Source: Pigoraptor chileana (Eukaryota; Opisthokonta; Filasterea). From it: DNA of 31,759 nt. The stretch is from assembly GCA_943704495.1 (NCBI GenBank), contig CALSCR010002355.1, positions 7,014-38,772 of the forward strand, written 5' to 3'. The notes beneath the pieces are model-generated. The model was given only the letters and a program-made list of their open reading frames with translations, did not search any database and was not told the DNA's origin. Positions 21,637 to 31,624 of the stretch are shown here, piece by piece; within the stretch, counting starts at the first letter, position 1; the number at the start of each line of letters is the position of its first letter. The translations under genes were made by a program, and so were the position numbers.

Positions 21637-22204
21637 TGTAAAATACGGGTTTCATGAACAACACATTTTTTGATGTAGATGGTGCATCATATTTTTCTTC
21701 TGAGAAGGGATGAGTCGGTCTCCCAGATGACAGCTGTGAACGAGAGAGTCCGCCCGGCGGCTCGGCGCACTTGAATTGAAATTGCGAGTGAATGCAGACA
21801 GAATTTCGAAAGCAGAGTCAAATTGTACTCCCGTGCGGTCAAACTGACCAATCGCGTGCTGACACCGCAAACCATAGTCACGTGAGTCCCTTGGGACATT
21901 TTCATGATTTTTTCCGCCGATGCGCACATGTCCAACCGTCATTAATGTCCGACGATTCACTACTGCAACTGAGGGCTGGGATTGCTGCATGCAGTTTTAC
22001 TTGGAACACAATTGGCAAAACAGAAGGGTCGTCCACCAATATCAGTAGTGTGTCGGTCTCCGTCTCTGTGGACGGAATCTGAACTAGAGCGTTCGCCTGA
22101 CTGCGGCTGCCGCGGCTCGGGCGACTCACACAGCAGCAGCAGCCCGGCTCGGTGATAGCTTTGATGAACAATTGACCAGGAGGAGTAAATCACGGGGGCC
22201 GAAA
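21637..22204. promoter_or_regulatory. Divergent promoter (SDF2 / zinc-finger gene) with CCAAT and TCACGTGA
   Basis: The spacer between divergent start codons has CCAATC at 21848-21853 and TCACGTGA at 21878-21885, with 24 bp between them. This repeats the element pair seen at 2837-2868 and 30403-30452. Factor assignments (NF-Y-like and bHLH-like) are inference from general motif knowledge. Confidence 0.45.
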
Positions 22205-23887
22205 ATGAAGGACACGTGGCTTAAACTCTTGATGGCGAATGGGCCGTGTGCGAAATGTGGACTACCCTCGTTCAAACCAATAGCGAACGGGAGACGCCCT
22301 TTTATTGCTCCAAAGAGTGCAAGGAGGCAGCAGGCCGCAGCGCTGAACACAACCGCAAGCACCCAACACAGGCCACTGAGAGCAGGCGTTCAACACCTTC
22401 AGCAGTGCAGCAGACGGTCGCGCATACTGGCACGGTACATTCTGCGCGGCGCCCATCGCAACAAGGACAACAACAGCAAAAACAACAACAGCAGCAAAAA
22501 CAACAACAGCAGTACGATCAACAGCAGCGACAGACAAAACAGAAGACGCAATCTCAGCGGTATCAACCATATGCTCGCTCAAGCGTCCCGTCCGATCTTT
22601 CTGACGGTTTGCAGCGCAGTCGACGGAACGGTGCAATGCGCGACGGAGGCGGCCGTTCGCAAGACAGTCGCAGTCGCTTTGAAGGCGCACAATTGGGACA
22701 CTACGGCATGTCACGTGCGCACGAGATGGACATGCTTTCCTACGGAATAAAGCCATGGGACGACGAGGCCTTTGATGCGCTCGACATCATTGGGACAACC
22801 AGCGTAGGCATGTCGGGCGGCAGCAGTGGTTTTTTCAACAACGAGCCCTGCGAAATTAACGAGGACTTCTTAGGAAACACAGGGATGGGGTATGCCGCCT
22901 GTCTCGCTGACGAGTACACGAATCATGGCCAGTTTCGGTCGCGTGAGGAGCCCAGGCGAACAGCTGCCCACACATGGCGCCAGATCCCCCGCGTCAAAGC
23001 GGCGCTACTACTGCAACATTAGCGAAAACTTCAGATTCGGTTAGTCAGGCGTCCGCGATCGTTGCTCTTGTCGTTGGTGGCGGCGTCGACGGTTCCTTTT
23101 TCAACGCGGTGCAACAGTGCCTGCGAAACGCCAAAGTGAGAGTTGAGGTTCTCTTTGTTCGTCCCCAACATATTCTCAAGACTCGCGTCGCCGAATTGGT
23201 CACGGGCGGACAGCTTCGGGCCATCATATTTGCTGGGGAGAACGTCGACGACTTCGGCAGCTTTCCGTGTCCGGATGTCAAGAAATTCATTCTTCCGTGG
23301 GTGAGGAAGGGCGGGGTCTTGATGTTACAAGGCATGGCCGGCGCCGTGTGGATGCTGCAATCATGGTTCATGAAGCCTTGGGTGATGGCGGCGCAAGATG
23401 AAAGTATATGTCGCCGCGAATACCATCTTACCGCCGACAATGCGTGTCTCACAAACAACTCATTCGGGTGTGGTGCCAGTCGCTTGCAAAGTGCGACAAT
23501 ACCCGTGCATATTTGCTGTCCGGGGTTGCGGCTTCCGAGCGGCTCTACACTTGTACTGCGGACGCACAAGGCACTGGCGCAGTTTTTCGCTAATCACCCG
23601 CGCTGCCATTGACGATCACAGCCAAAGAAGAGTACACGTGTGCCTTTGCAGTCGCACCGTTTGAGCTCGGATACATCGCATTTGTCGAGGATGCCAAACC
23701 TGATGCGACCACTTTGACGGCCGTGCGATCACTCGTGCATGGGTGGCTTCTGAGGAACGTGCCTCCTTTGTCACTTACCGAAGTGGAAGAATCCCCGGTG
23801 GCCGCCAACCAGCAGCGCCGCCGCCCTAAAGTAAAGGGAAAGCGCAAGCGGGGATGTGTAATCAGGATTGTGTGTACGGCTATATAA
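22205..23887 (+). CDS. Zinc-finger plus class I amidotransferase-like protein; frame changes unresolved
   Basis: ATG 22205 opens frame 1 (MKDTWLKLLMANGPCAKCG). Around 22300 the coding signal moves one frame back (FYCSKECKEAAGR), so CxxC and Cx3C join into a four-Cys finger only if the shift is real. A Gln/Lys-rich linker follows (about 22460-22560), then MLSYGIKPWDDEAFDALD. An intron starting GTGAGG at 22943 (acceptor 22983, 23022 or 23034) restores frame into the second domain: VALVVGGGVDGSFF, AELVTGGQLRAIIFAGENVDDF, VRKGGVLMLQG, AYLLSGVAASERLY and FELGYIAFVED. This resembles the class I glutamine amidotransferase-like / biotin-ligase N-terminal fold. A second intron is probable at 23553-23621 (69 nt, GT-AG, CTAAT branch site) because it removes an in-frame TAA. 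One further shift near 23461-23491 is either a 98-nt intron (23382-23479) or an indel. The C-terminus is basic. Alternatives are an assembly indel, or a decaying gene. Confidence 0.55.
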
Positions 23888-23900
23888 ACAGTGACATTCG

Positions 23901-23963
23901 CCAGGCTAAGCCACCTGCGCTTGCTGAGTTTTGTTGAGTGATGCCCTTGTAAGCTTAGCCTGG
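23901..23963 (+). other. 11-bp perfect inverted repeat after the zinc-finger gene
   Basis: CCAGGCTAAGC at 23901-23911 pairs perfectly with GCTTAGCCTGG at 23953-23963 across a 41-nt loop. The repeat starts 14 nt after the stop codon, so it is probably in the 3' UTR. Confidence 0.75.
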
Positions 23964-24989
23964 TTTGAAATGCCTACTCTCTTTCGGTAAGATTGGGGTG
24001 GGGAGGATAGCGTGACTTAGATTTTGAGAGTGTGCATACGCTTCAAAAATTGTTGCTCTCTGTGCTGCAATGCGATATGATAAACTGCCAGTATCAGCAG
24101 CACAACAAATGACTTCTAACCCTCCCCCCCTCTCTGCTCCACCCATACACAGTGGTTCACCATAACGCATGTTATGATCCAATGTTCAAGTGCATCAGTC
24201 CAGCTTGCGGTCAGCCTGTTGCATAGCGACGGCACCAGCAAAAAAGAAATTTAAAAAAAACGATGCGCACTTTCCTTTTGTAGTTGCAACAACGGCCTTT
24301 GATTCATTGCGGTTTGAAGGGGTGTGTCGGCGTAAATGCCATCCTGTGAGTGTGTGTGTGGGTGGGTGTGCTCTTCTGTCAGCCGTGTGTAACATGGCGG
24401 CCGTTTTGGGCAAAGCGGAGCCTGGGATTGGCCCGCTATGGCAAGTGCGCCGACTACTTACTCGCTTCAGTAATGAAACTGAGTATTGGGAAGGACGGTG
24501 TAATCTATTTTGTATAGATCTTCTTTTATATCAGTTTTGTTACTTTTGGGACTAGAGAGGGACGTTTCGAGCTCATTAGGAGTGTTGACTATCGGCCAAC
24601 AGAAACTACTTTTGTCGACTTCCAGGCACCCGATTGGCACAACAATATCACCAGCCCCGACAGTCACTGTCACTGATATGTGCGCAGTGTGAATCATTCT
24701 TTTTAATCGGACAGAATCATTGAAGTAAAGAAAGGAACTCTACTGAGGAGAAGGATATGGGAACCCTCTGTCCTCCAATGTCTATATTTCCTCGTTCAAT
24801 CTTCGTCTTTGTCTTTAATCACACGTCCAGTGTGTGAAACTCTCGGTTGTATATATTTCGGCTCGCGTCGCGTACTGAGTCGATCGCTTTCTCGTGTCTC
24901 TTCAGACGCATCAATCGTCTTCACCGGTTGAAGTGTTTTTTGACAACATCACATGCAAAAACTTTAGAGAAGAAAAAAACGAAGCAAAA
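23964..24989. other. Spacer and probable 5' region of the NAK-type kinase
   Basis: The spacer holds a C-rich run near 24124-24130 and a short open frame at 24394-24555, which is listed separately. Inverted CCAAT boxes (ATTGG) lie near 24427 and 24633. No exon of the flanking genes could be placed here. Confidence 0.5.
24394..24555 (+). CDS. Possible small ORF or first exon, 53 aa
   Basis: The ATG at 24394 has a strong context (AACATGGCG) and opens MAAVLGKAEPGIGPLWQVRR, then FSNETEYWEG, ending at a stop at 24553-24555. The first 35 codons look natural and the last 18 look like intron read-through, so this may be a first exon with a donor such as the GT at about 24498. I recognise no family and found no partner exon downstream. 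Confidence 0.25.
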   Translation: MAAVLGKAEPGIGPLWQVRRLLTRFSNETEYWEGRCNLFCIDLLLYQFCYFWD

Positions 24990-25799
24990 ATGAAGGTCAA
25001 GAATATATTCAAGATTGGTAAAGGTGGCAACGACAAGCGTGGTCTCGCGAGTTCGACCTCAACGTCGTCAGCGAGCTTCATTGGCAAGACACTGCGTGTT
25101 GGAGACCACAATGTCGTCATTGAGAAGAGCGTCGCGGAAGGTTTGTGCACATCTCTCACAGCTGATGGAGCGTGCTGTCTGTGAACTTCTCGCTGTCTCT
25201 CTCTCTCCGAATTTTGCGAGGTTCTGGGTTTCAATCTCTTCCATTCTCTATGTTACTCTTTTCCTATTTAAAGTACTTTCGTCAACGGCTCTCAGCTATG
25301 TGTATGTGTGTGTGTATGTATGTGCGCGCTCATGTTCTTTGTTGATTTGTACAGGTGGATTCGCCTATGTATTCGAGGCGCGTGACGTGTCTAGCGGGGC
25401 CATATTCGCTCTCAAACGCGTCGTTGTGGATGATGAAAAGCTTCCGTTGATCGAAAAGGAGATTGCCTTTCTGGTGAGTGTGCAGTCACTCCATTTTCAT
25501 TTGGCGTCAAATATCAGTTAATACGCACACTTGATACTATCTGCATATTGTGCATTGACCTTCAAACATGCGGCCTTCATCTCCCTCAGTCGAATGCGGA
25601 TGTGCGTGATACCGCTGCTGATGTTATGCTTTGCCCTTGATGTTGTTGGTCTTGGTCTTGGTATTCCCTGTTTCTGCTGAACACACCGCGCAGAAACGCG
25701 TGAATGGACACAAGAACATTGTCGCGTTGAAAGACAGCTCCGTGTCAAAAATCAGAGATGGCTATTTTGAGGGTCTCATTCTGATGGAGCTGTGCCCGG
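24990..25799 (+). CDS. NAK/AAK1-family serine/threonine kinase, N-terminal fragment (three exons)
   Basis: Exons are 24990-25140, 25355-25473 and 25694-25799, all in frame. The last ends at a good donor (G|GTGAGA) in phase 1. The protein starts MKVKNIFKIGKGG and enters a kinase N-lobe: VAEGGFAYVFEARD (Gly-rich loop), IFALKRVVVDDEK (catalytic Lys), IEKEIAFLKRVNGHKNIV (alpha-C region) and GLILMELCPG (hinge). The EGGFA loop, ALKR, GHKNIV and MELCPG pattern is characteristic of the NAK family (AAK1, BIKE, GAK, yeast Ark1/Prk1), which phosphorylates clathrin adaptors and actin-patch proteins. The catalytic HRD and DFG segments are absent from the window. 115 bp after the donor the sequence is midasin coding DNA on the opposite strand. 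The gene is therefore broken here by misassembly or rearrangement. Confidence 0.85.
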
Positions 25800-25845
25800 G
25801 TGAGATTTGGCTGTGCATGCTTCCCCTACATTCGGTCACATTTGC

Positions 25846-25910
25846 ACACACGCACACACACACACACACACACGCACACACGCACACACGCACACACACA
25901 CACACATACA
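25846..25910. repeat. (CA)n microsatellite at the kinase/midasin junction
   Basis: CA repeats interrupted by CG dinucleotides occupy almost all of the DNA between the kinase exon 3 donor (25800) and the midasin exon 1 donor (25913). Both genes lose their continuation within this tract. Confidence 0.9.
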
Positions 25911-25913
25911 TAC

Positions 25914-28900
25914 CGCATCCAGTCTCGCCAACAAGCAGCGTGGGCTCCTTGTGGGCCAGACACCGCTCCACTAGACTGAACAGCCTGCGAAAGCCGCGCG
26001 TCCACACAATCCCACGGAACTCATCCCCGAGCGCACTACCATCCACGGCAGTGAAGCGCCGCGCACACTCATACAGCAACGACCCATCGCAAGAATACAG
26101 CATCTCCGGATCAACCGTTGCCTTGGTGTGCTTCTCGATCGCAGCCTTCACAATTTCCGACTCCTCTCCCTTGCGCACACGTTCAGCAAGAAGGCGATAT
26201 CCGTCCGCAGCGAGTCCGTCGTATCCCTGCGGGTGGCGATTCGCCCACCGAAAGAGGTCACGAAGAGTGATGAATCCGTGCTTCCCGGCAAACAGCTTTG
26301 CTCCACTGCGGCGAACCTGGAGCTCACGCATGACCTCCACCAGACGCTTACAGTACGATGGAGGGATTGCACACCGCTTCTCAATGATCGTTTGTAGCTC
26401 ATCCTCGGGAATGTCATCGAAATGCAGCTCCACAAACCGATTTCGAAAGGCGCGCGAAAGCACTTTGCGTCCTCCGTATGCACCCGGCGGATTCTGCGTT
26501 GCAAACAGCATAAAGTGCGGGTGCGGTCGCACTTTTTCGCCCGTCTCTGGAATAAAAAGTTCTCGGTTGTCGTCAAGGAGACGATTCAGTGCCTCGAGCA
26601 CGTCAGTTGGCGCGAGATTGAGCTCATCGAGGACCAGCCAGTGCCCCTTCCGCACAGCCTCGACAAGAATGCCCTCCCGGAACGCAAGGCGACCCATCGC
26701 GTCCGATGCATACGAGCCCAGATACTCTTGCAGATCCGTATGTTCGTGGTTGTTCACACGCACGAATTTGTGCCCCGTCGCCTTTGCGAGGTACTCGACC
26801 ATGCTCGTCTTTCCTGCGGACGTCGGACCCTGCAGTAGGACGGGATGGCGGCGTGTTACGGCAACGCGCGCAACATTCCTCAAGTTTTCTCGAATGGACG
26901 GCGTGAGAATGTAGTTTGGATCAGCGGTGGACGGCACACCGCGCTCGTCCGCACTCGACGCCGCCTCCCCAAGCGACTCAATCCAAAACGACTCGAAAAG
27001 CACGTGCTCAGTGCTGGGCCGTTGTGGCACACGCCGCAGCTGAGCATCGCCGCCAGCCCCGGATGGAATGCCCGCCGCAGTGCGAATAAGGGCGATGACG
27101 CGTGGCTGACACTTGCGTGCTAGTGGCGTCACGAATCCCATGCAGAGCCCCTCATACAAGGCGCGCTGGATGCCATACTGAGCGGATATGAGTCGCGCGT
27201 AACCTAGCGACCGGCAGAGCGTGCGGAGACTGTAGTGGGGGCGTTGATTGGCCCCGTCTGTGAGTGCCCCGGATGCACTCTCCCGGCGCGCGCAGAGATA
27301 AAACTCAACAATGGCGTCCACAATGCGGGCATTTCCAGATCCCGTCGACTGCGGCAGATATGCCTCCACGACGGCCTTTAAATCGTCCTTGTCGGTGAGC
27401 TCATCCACGTAAATCTCCGTCATGCGACTGCGAAGTCCCATCGGAAGATCTCGTTTCCCGACATCGGTTGCCGGGTTCATGCACGCAAACAAGCGAAACG
27501 ACGGGTGTCGGGGCACGGGCTTTAATTCCCCCTTGTCCGTCAGCACAATCGACCCGGTAGGACTCTCCAACAGGCCGTTTAGTGCCTCAAGTGTGTCCGG
27601 ATTCGCAAGATTGATCTCATCCAGAAGCACCCATTCACCCCGCTGCACCGCCCGCACCAGCGCACCCTCCACGAAATCAAACGCCATTGAGTCCGACCGC
27701 TGTCGCTGTGCATCAAAGCGCGACACATTCGCACGGAACGACGTCCATTCGTCCAACAATTCAGTCGGCAGTGCAGAGCCCGCGGAGGCGGCAGATGCAA
27801 CCCTCTTGTCCACCATTTGCAGAGCGTTGCCAAAAAGAATCGCCAGTTTGTCCCACTTTTTCGAGTTTAGTGATTCGCGCACTTTGGCGAGGAATGTCGC
27901 ATTTGCCTTTCGCGAGAATGTCTTGCCAAAGAGAGCGTCAAAGCGGTCGACAAGCGGCCCTCCCATCGACGCAACATCGACGGGACGGAATCCGCCAAAC
28001 AGATCGGCGCTGTCACTCTGCTGGCTCATGTTCATGACGGAGAGACGCACGCCCACGCGGTCTGCAAGGTGCTGCACTGCCGTGGTCTTGCCGGTGCCCG
28101 TTTCTCCCACAAGCAACACGGGCTCGCACATCCGCACGGCAACAGCGATCCTTTCCATAAGCAGCAGTGAGTGTCGCATGCTGGCAAAATGCGTGTCCTC
28201 TGACGACGCACCCCGCCCAAGCATCTTCTCTCCGGCAATAGGAAGCGACACTCTCCCCACGACGTACGCATCCTGTGCACGATGCATACCCGGACGATAC
28301 GATGCTAGATACTGCTCCACGCGGGCATCCAACAGCCCCAGCGCCGACCCAAGCGTCTTTGTGAGCGTGGCACGCGCATTGACGTCCGTAACAGCCGCAC
28401 AAAAGCAGTCCACAGCCTCCGCAAACAGCTCTTCCTTGAGTGCAGAGAACTCGGCAGAGACCATCTTTGTAGCGTTGCCCAGGACAACCACGCGCTGGCA
28501 CCACTTGAGCAGCTCCCTGGCTGATATGACCCGTCCCACGCGCAGTTCCGACACCGCCGACGCTGTCCGGACATACACGGACACCAGGTCCCCGGCAACC
28601 GCAGCCAGCGATGGGTATCGCGCCGTCACAATTTCAGCGAGTTCGGGTATTGTCGGGGGGTCGACGGGTAACCTTGTCCACAGTCCACTTAGCACACCCC
28701 CGGCTGCACCGCTGCCCTTTCGCGGGGCGCCATTTGGAAGCAGCGATTGCGTTGCAAACAGACGAAACGACGGCGCGGCGTCCACCGTTTCGCTGCGACC
28801 GGCGACAAAGAGCTGTCTTTTTTCCAGGAGAGGCACGAGCACTGAGAGCACATCCGGGGGTGCGAGGTCGGCGTCTTCAAGGAGCAGCCAGCACCCCTCT

Positions 28901-30108
28901 CTAGCCGCCCGAAGCAACGCACCGGGTTGCCACGAGAACTCCCCCGGGTTGTCGCCACAGACATACGTTCCCAGTAGAACTTTGCCGTCGCTCTGGTCAC
29001 CAAGATGTATGCGCACCAATCGATCTGCATTGCCCGTCATCCGGGCGAGTTCGGTGACGAGCGATGTCTTACCAGCCCCGGTCTGACCTTCGATGAGAAC
29101 CGGGCGGCGCATGGCAACCGCACGTGCCAGCGCTCGCATACCCCGTGCCGTTGTTCGTGTGCGCACGAGAACAGTATCCACACTCGCACCACTGACTGCA
29201 CCTATCGTCTTCGTTGGGGCTGTCAGAAGGGGCGAGTAGACAAGGATCCCACACGCATCAACCACGCTGGCATGGAGATCATCGGCCGTCAGAAGCGCCG
29301 CGCAGTCTCCCACCTCGGTCACGTCCGCGCATGCATTCTCCTGTGCAACAAGAACAGCCTGATCGACTGCTTGCTCCTCGTCGATCGCAGTGTGCAATCG
29401 GCGGAGAGCGAGAACTTCTTCGGGCGACGACATGGCGCCATTGGGATTGGTGAACACATATGCATCCTCAAATGCGGACCGCGCATCAGCCTCGAGTGAC
29501 AGCGACGCACATACAAATTGTGATGCATACCAGCGGATGTCAGCAGCTGGATGCGCCAAAAGTGGATAAAAGGGTGACACATCCCAACGCGAGAAAAATG
29601 TCGGGTTTGCGCGTGCCATCCTGTGGGATGTCTGACATATTCGCAACAAAATCTCCTCGGGAAGAGAAAGGACACGGGTGGCATCCAGCACAGAAATGCG
29701 GTGGAAGGGCGTGGAATGCGACATTAGATACGCATCCAGCACGGCGCCGACCTGTGCAGAGTATTGTGCCATGCGCGCAAGTGCGGCGCAAACCAGTTCG
29801 TGGCGAAGCAGATCGGCCATTTCTGTTACGCTTGCTGCAATTCGCACGGACAGATCCACCAACAGTGGACGAAAGCAGATACAGACAGACATGACAAGAC
29901 CTGGAGTAAGAGATGCCTCGGCAAGGTGATCGAGGATGCGCCGCCGGAGGTGCGATCGGGCGACGACTGCATCGCTCGTGCCGCTCGCATTCTCCGAGGC
30001 AACGCAACCAGACAGAAAATCACGCGCATCTGCAGAGAGGGATCCCGCATTCGTATCAAGGAAGCCCTTGAGCGCAAGCCTCCAGTTGAAAGAAAATCGG
30101 GAGGCCAT
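25914..30108 (-). CDS. MDN1: Midasin (MDN1/Rea1), N-terminal exon only, about 1398 aa
   Basis: This is one open exon of 4195 nt. The start is taken at ATG 30108 (MASRFSFN, strong context AAGATGG). An in-frame ATG at 30138 would add ten residues. The exon ends at a donor GTATGT in phase 1, inside the fourth Walker A (GETGCG|). AAA1 has GQTGAGKTSL near residue 344 and WLLLEDADLAPPDV. AAA2 has GETGTGKTTAV near 670 and WVLLDEINLANPDTLEALN, then FACMNPATDVGKRDLP. AAA3 has GPTSAGKTSMVEYLAKATG near 1095, WLVLDELNLAPTDVLEALN and FATQNPPGAYGGRK. Midasin is a dynein-like hexameric AAA+ ATPase of nearly 5000 aa that strips assembly factors from pre-60S ribosomes in the nucleolus and nucleoplasm. The remaining AAA domains, linker and MIDAS domain are not in this window, and lower coordinates hold an unrelated gene. 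It is divergent from SF3A1. Confidence 0.93.
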
Positions 30109-30803
30109 CTTCTCGTTTGTTGCGTTGTGTGTTTGCATTTTTACGGACAACAACGTCTCATTTTCGCAGTAAACAAATCTCCAATGATTAGTCTAGACGT
30201 CGTTTCTATTAATGATGTACTATTGATAAGAGCTTCCTTTTGTTATCGACATATTTTCGTGTCTGTAGGAATGCTGTAAGAGAGAGAAAGAGAGAGGGAG
30301 AGAGGAGTGTGTGGTGATGTGTGCGCGTGTGTGTGTGTGTGTATGTGTGTCTGTGGAGTCGGCGACTGATTGCAGGCTCCCACGTGCAAGTGTCAAAACC
30401 CGTGATCACGTGATCATAAACCGCCAATCATCAAACTGCCTACATCACGTGATCATGCGTTTTCCTGAATTGACACCGCCCGTCATTTTATGGAACTGTT
30501 TCGGACTTATTTCAATTTACTGTGTCGAGTGGAGTTCGGGGTTGGCGTCATTCAGTCGTGGACCACATGTGTTGTCTCTGCATCTTATGACTTGACAGCA
30601 CAGCACACGGCAAGGCAATGTGATTTCTTCAATGTATTCGCCGCCTTTTTTCTACGCACATCCATGCACAACTTTTTGTTTCAAGTGTGCAGCTTTAATA
30701 GCATTATTAAGTTGCTTGTGTTTGTTGGAATTGTATTGTCTTTGTTTTATTTTTTTTGTTGAGGCGCATCTTAGTGTTTGGATAGCTGGTGTGCGCTTCC
30801 AAA
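30109..30803. promoter_or_regulatory. Divergent promoter (midasin / SF3A1) with two TCACGTGA palindromes around a CCAAT box
   Basis: TGATCACGTGATCA at 30403-30416 is a perfect 14-bp palindrome. A second copy of the core, ATCACGTGAT, lies at 30444-30453. CCAATCA lies between them at 30424-30430. A (GT)n tract occupies about 30325-30350. The downstream part (30600-30800) is T-rich. Transcription start sites cannot be read from the sequence. Confidence 0.5.
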
Positions 30804-31624
30804 ATGGCGGTGGAAGGGCCCACAAGCGTGGCGCCGTCGTCACAGTCTACAGCGCCCACAACGGCATCCTTCGTCGGAATCATCTATCCGCCGCCGGTAT
30901 GTGGGCATGGCAGTGTTTTGATTTATGTGTACATCAATGTTTATAATAGGAGAAAGCTGTGATCTGTTAGATAGATCTGATGGATGTAACAGAGGACGAT
31001 TACTTTCTGTTGGTTTCACATCTTCGAGTTGTGATGCATTCATATGCGTCTACAATAATGCAGTTAATATTTCTTATCTTGTTTTTTCCGTCCTCATCAA
31101 CATGATGTGTATGTGTTATTGGTGCATCTTTTGAAGCGCTTTATTGAATGTGATGGATTGGTTGGGCAAATGCAAGCGTGATCTGACCTGTACTGCTCTC
31201 GCGTGGAAAATATGTTGGAGTAGGAGTTGCGCATCGTCGTCGACAAAACCGCTCAATTCGTCGCACGAAATGGCGCCGATTTCGAAAACAAAATCCGCGC
31301 AAACGACACTGTTGGCAAATTCAAATTCATCGACCCGACCGATCCCTACCACGCGTATTATGCACACAAAGTAGCCGAGGCACGTGAGGGGAAGTCATCG
31401 GATGCAAAGGACGCGAGTGAGGGAGAAGCTAAAGCGCGCGGTGTGAGCGATGTCCAGCCGACTGCACCGGTGCCGGCGGCGGTTGTGGCGCAGGAGCAGG
31501 CGCCCGCAGACGCGGCCCCAATGACCCGCGCGGAAAGGGCAAAAGCGAAGGAGATTGTTGTCAAAAATCCGCCTCCTGAGTTCCAGTTTGTGGCGGATGC
31601 GCCGTCGATCACAAGCATTGACCT
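30804..31624 (+). CDS. SF3A1: SF3A1 (splicing factor 3A subunit 1), first two exons, partial
   Basis: Exon 1 (30804-30896) starts MAVEGPTS after CAAA and ends VGIIYPPP. A 327-nt intron follows. Exon 2 (31224-31624) resumes in phase 0 at the TAG acceptor with ELRIVVDKTAQFVARNGADFE and ends SIDL in phase 2 before GTGGGT. The peptide IIYPPPELR...VDKTAQFVARNG, then FIDPTDPYHAYYAHKVAE, is the first SURP module of SF3A1/Prp21. PPPEFQFVADAPSITSIDL matches the linker just before the second SURP. SF3A1 is part of the U2 snRNP SF3a complex and acts in branch-site recognition in the nucleus. Residues between the SURPs are Ala/Pro/Glu-rich. The second SURP and the C-terminal ubiquitin-like domain lie beyond the window. 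The last 135 bases are intron with GT and GA tracts. Confidence 0.93.

Noticed and set aside
25631-26914. A 427-codon + strand open frame linking kinase exon 3 to downstream DNA
   Set aside because: It reads through a good splice donor, then a CA repeat (His-Thr), then the antisense strand of midasin. The Ser/Arg-rich remainder is an antisense shadow, not a fusion protein.
27422-29086. A 554-codon open frame on the + strand
   Set aside because: It lies wholly antisense to the midasin AAA1-AAA3 coding exon. Its Ser/Arg/Ala composition is typical of a shadow frame.
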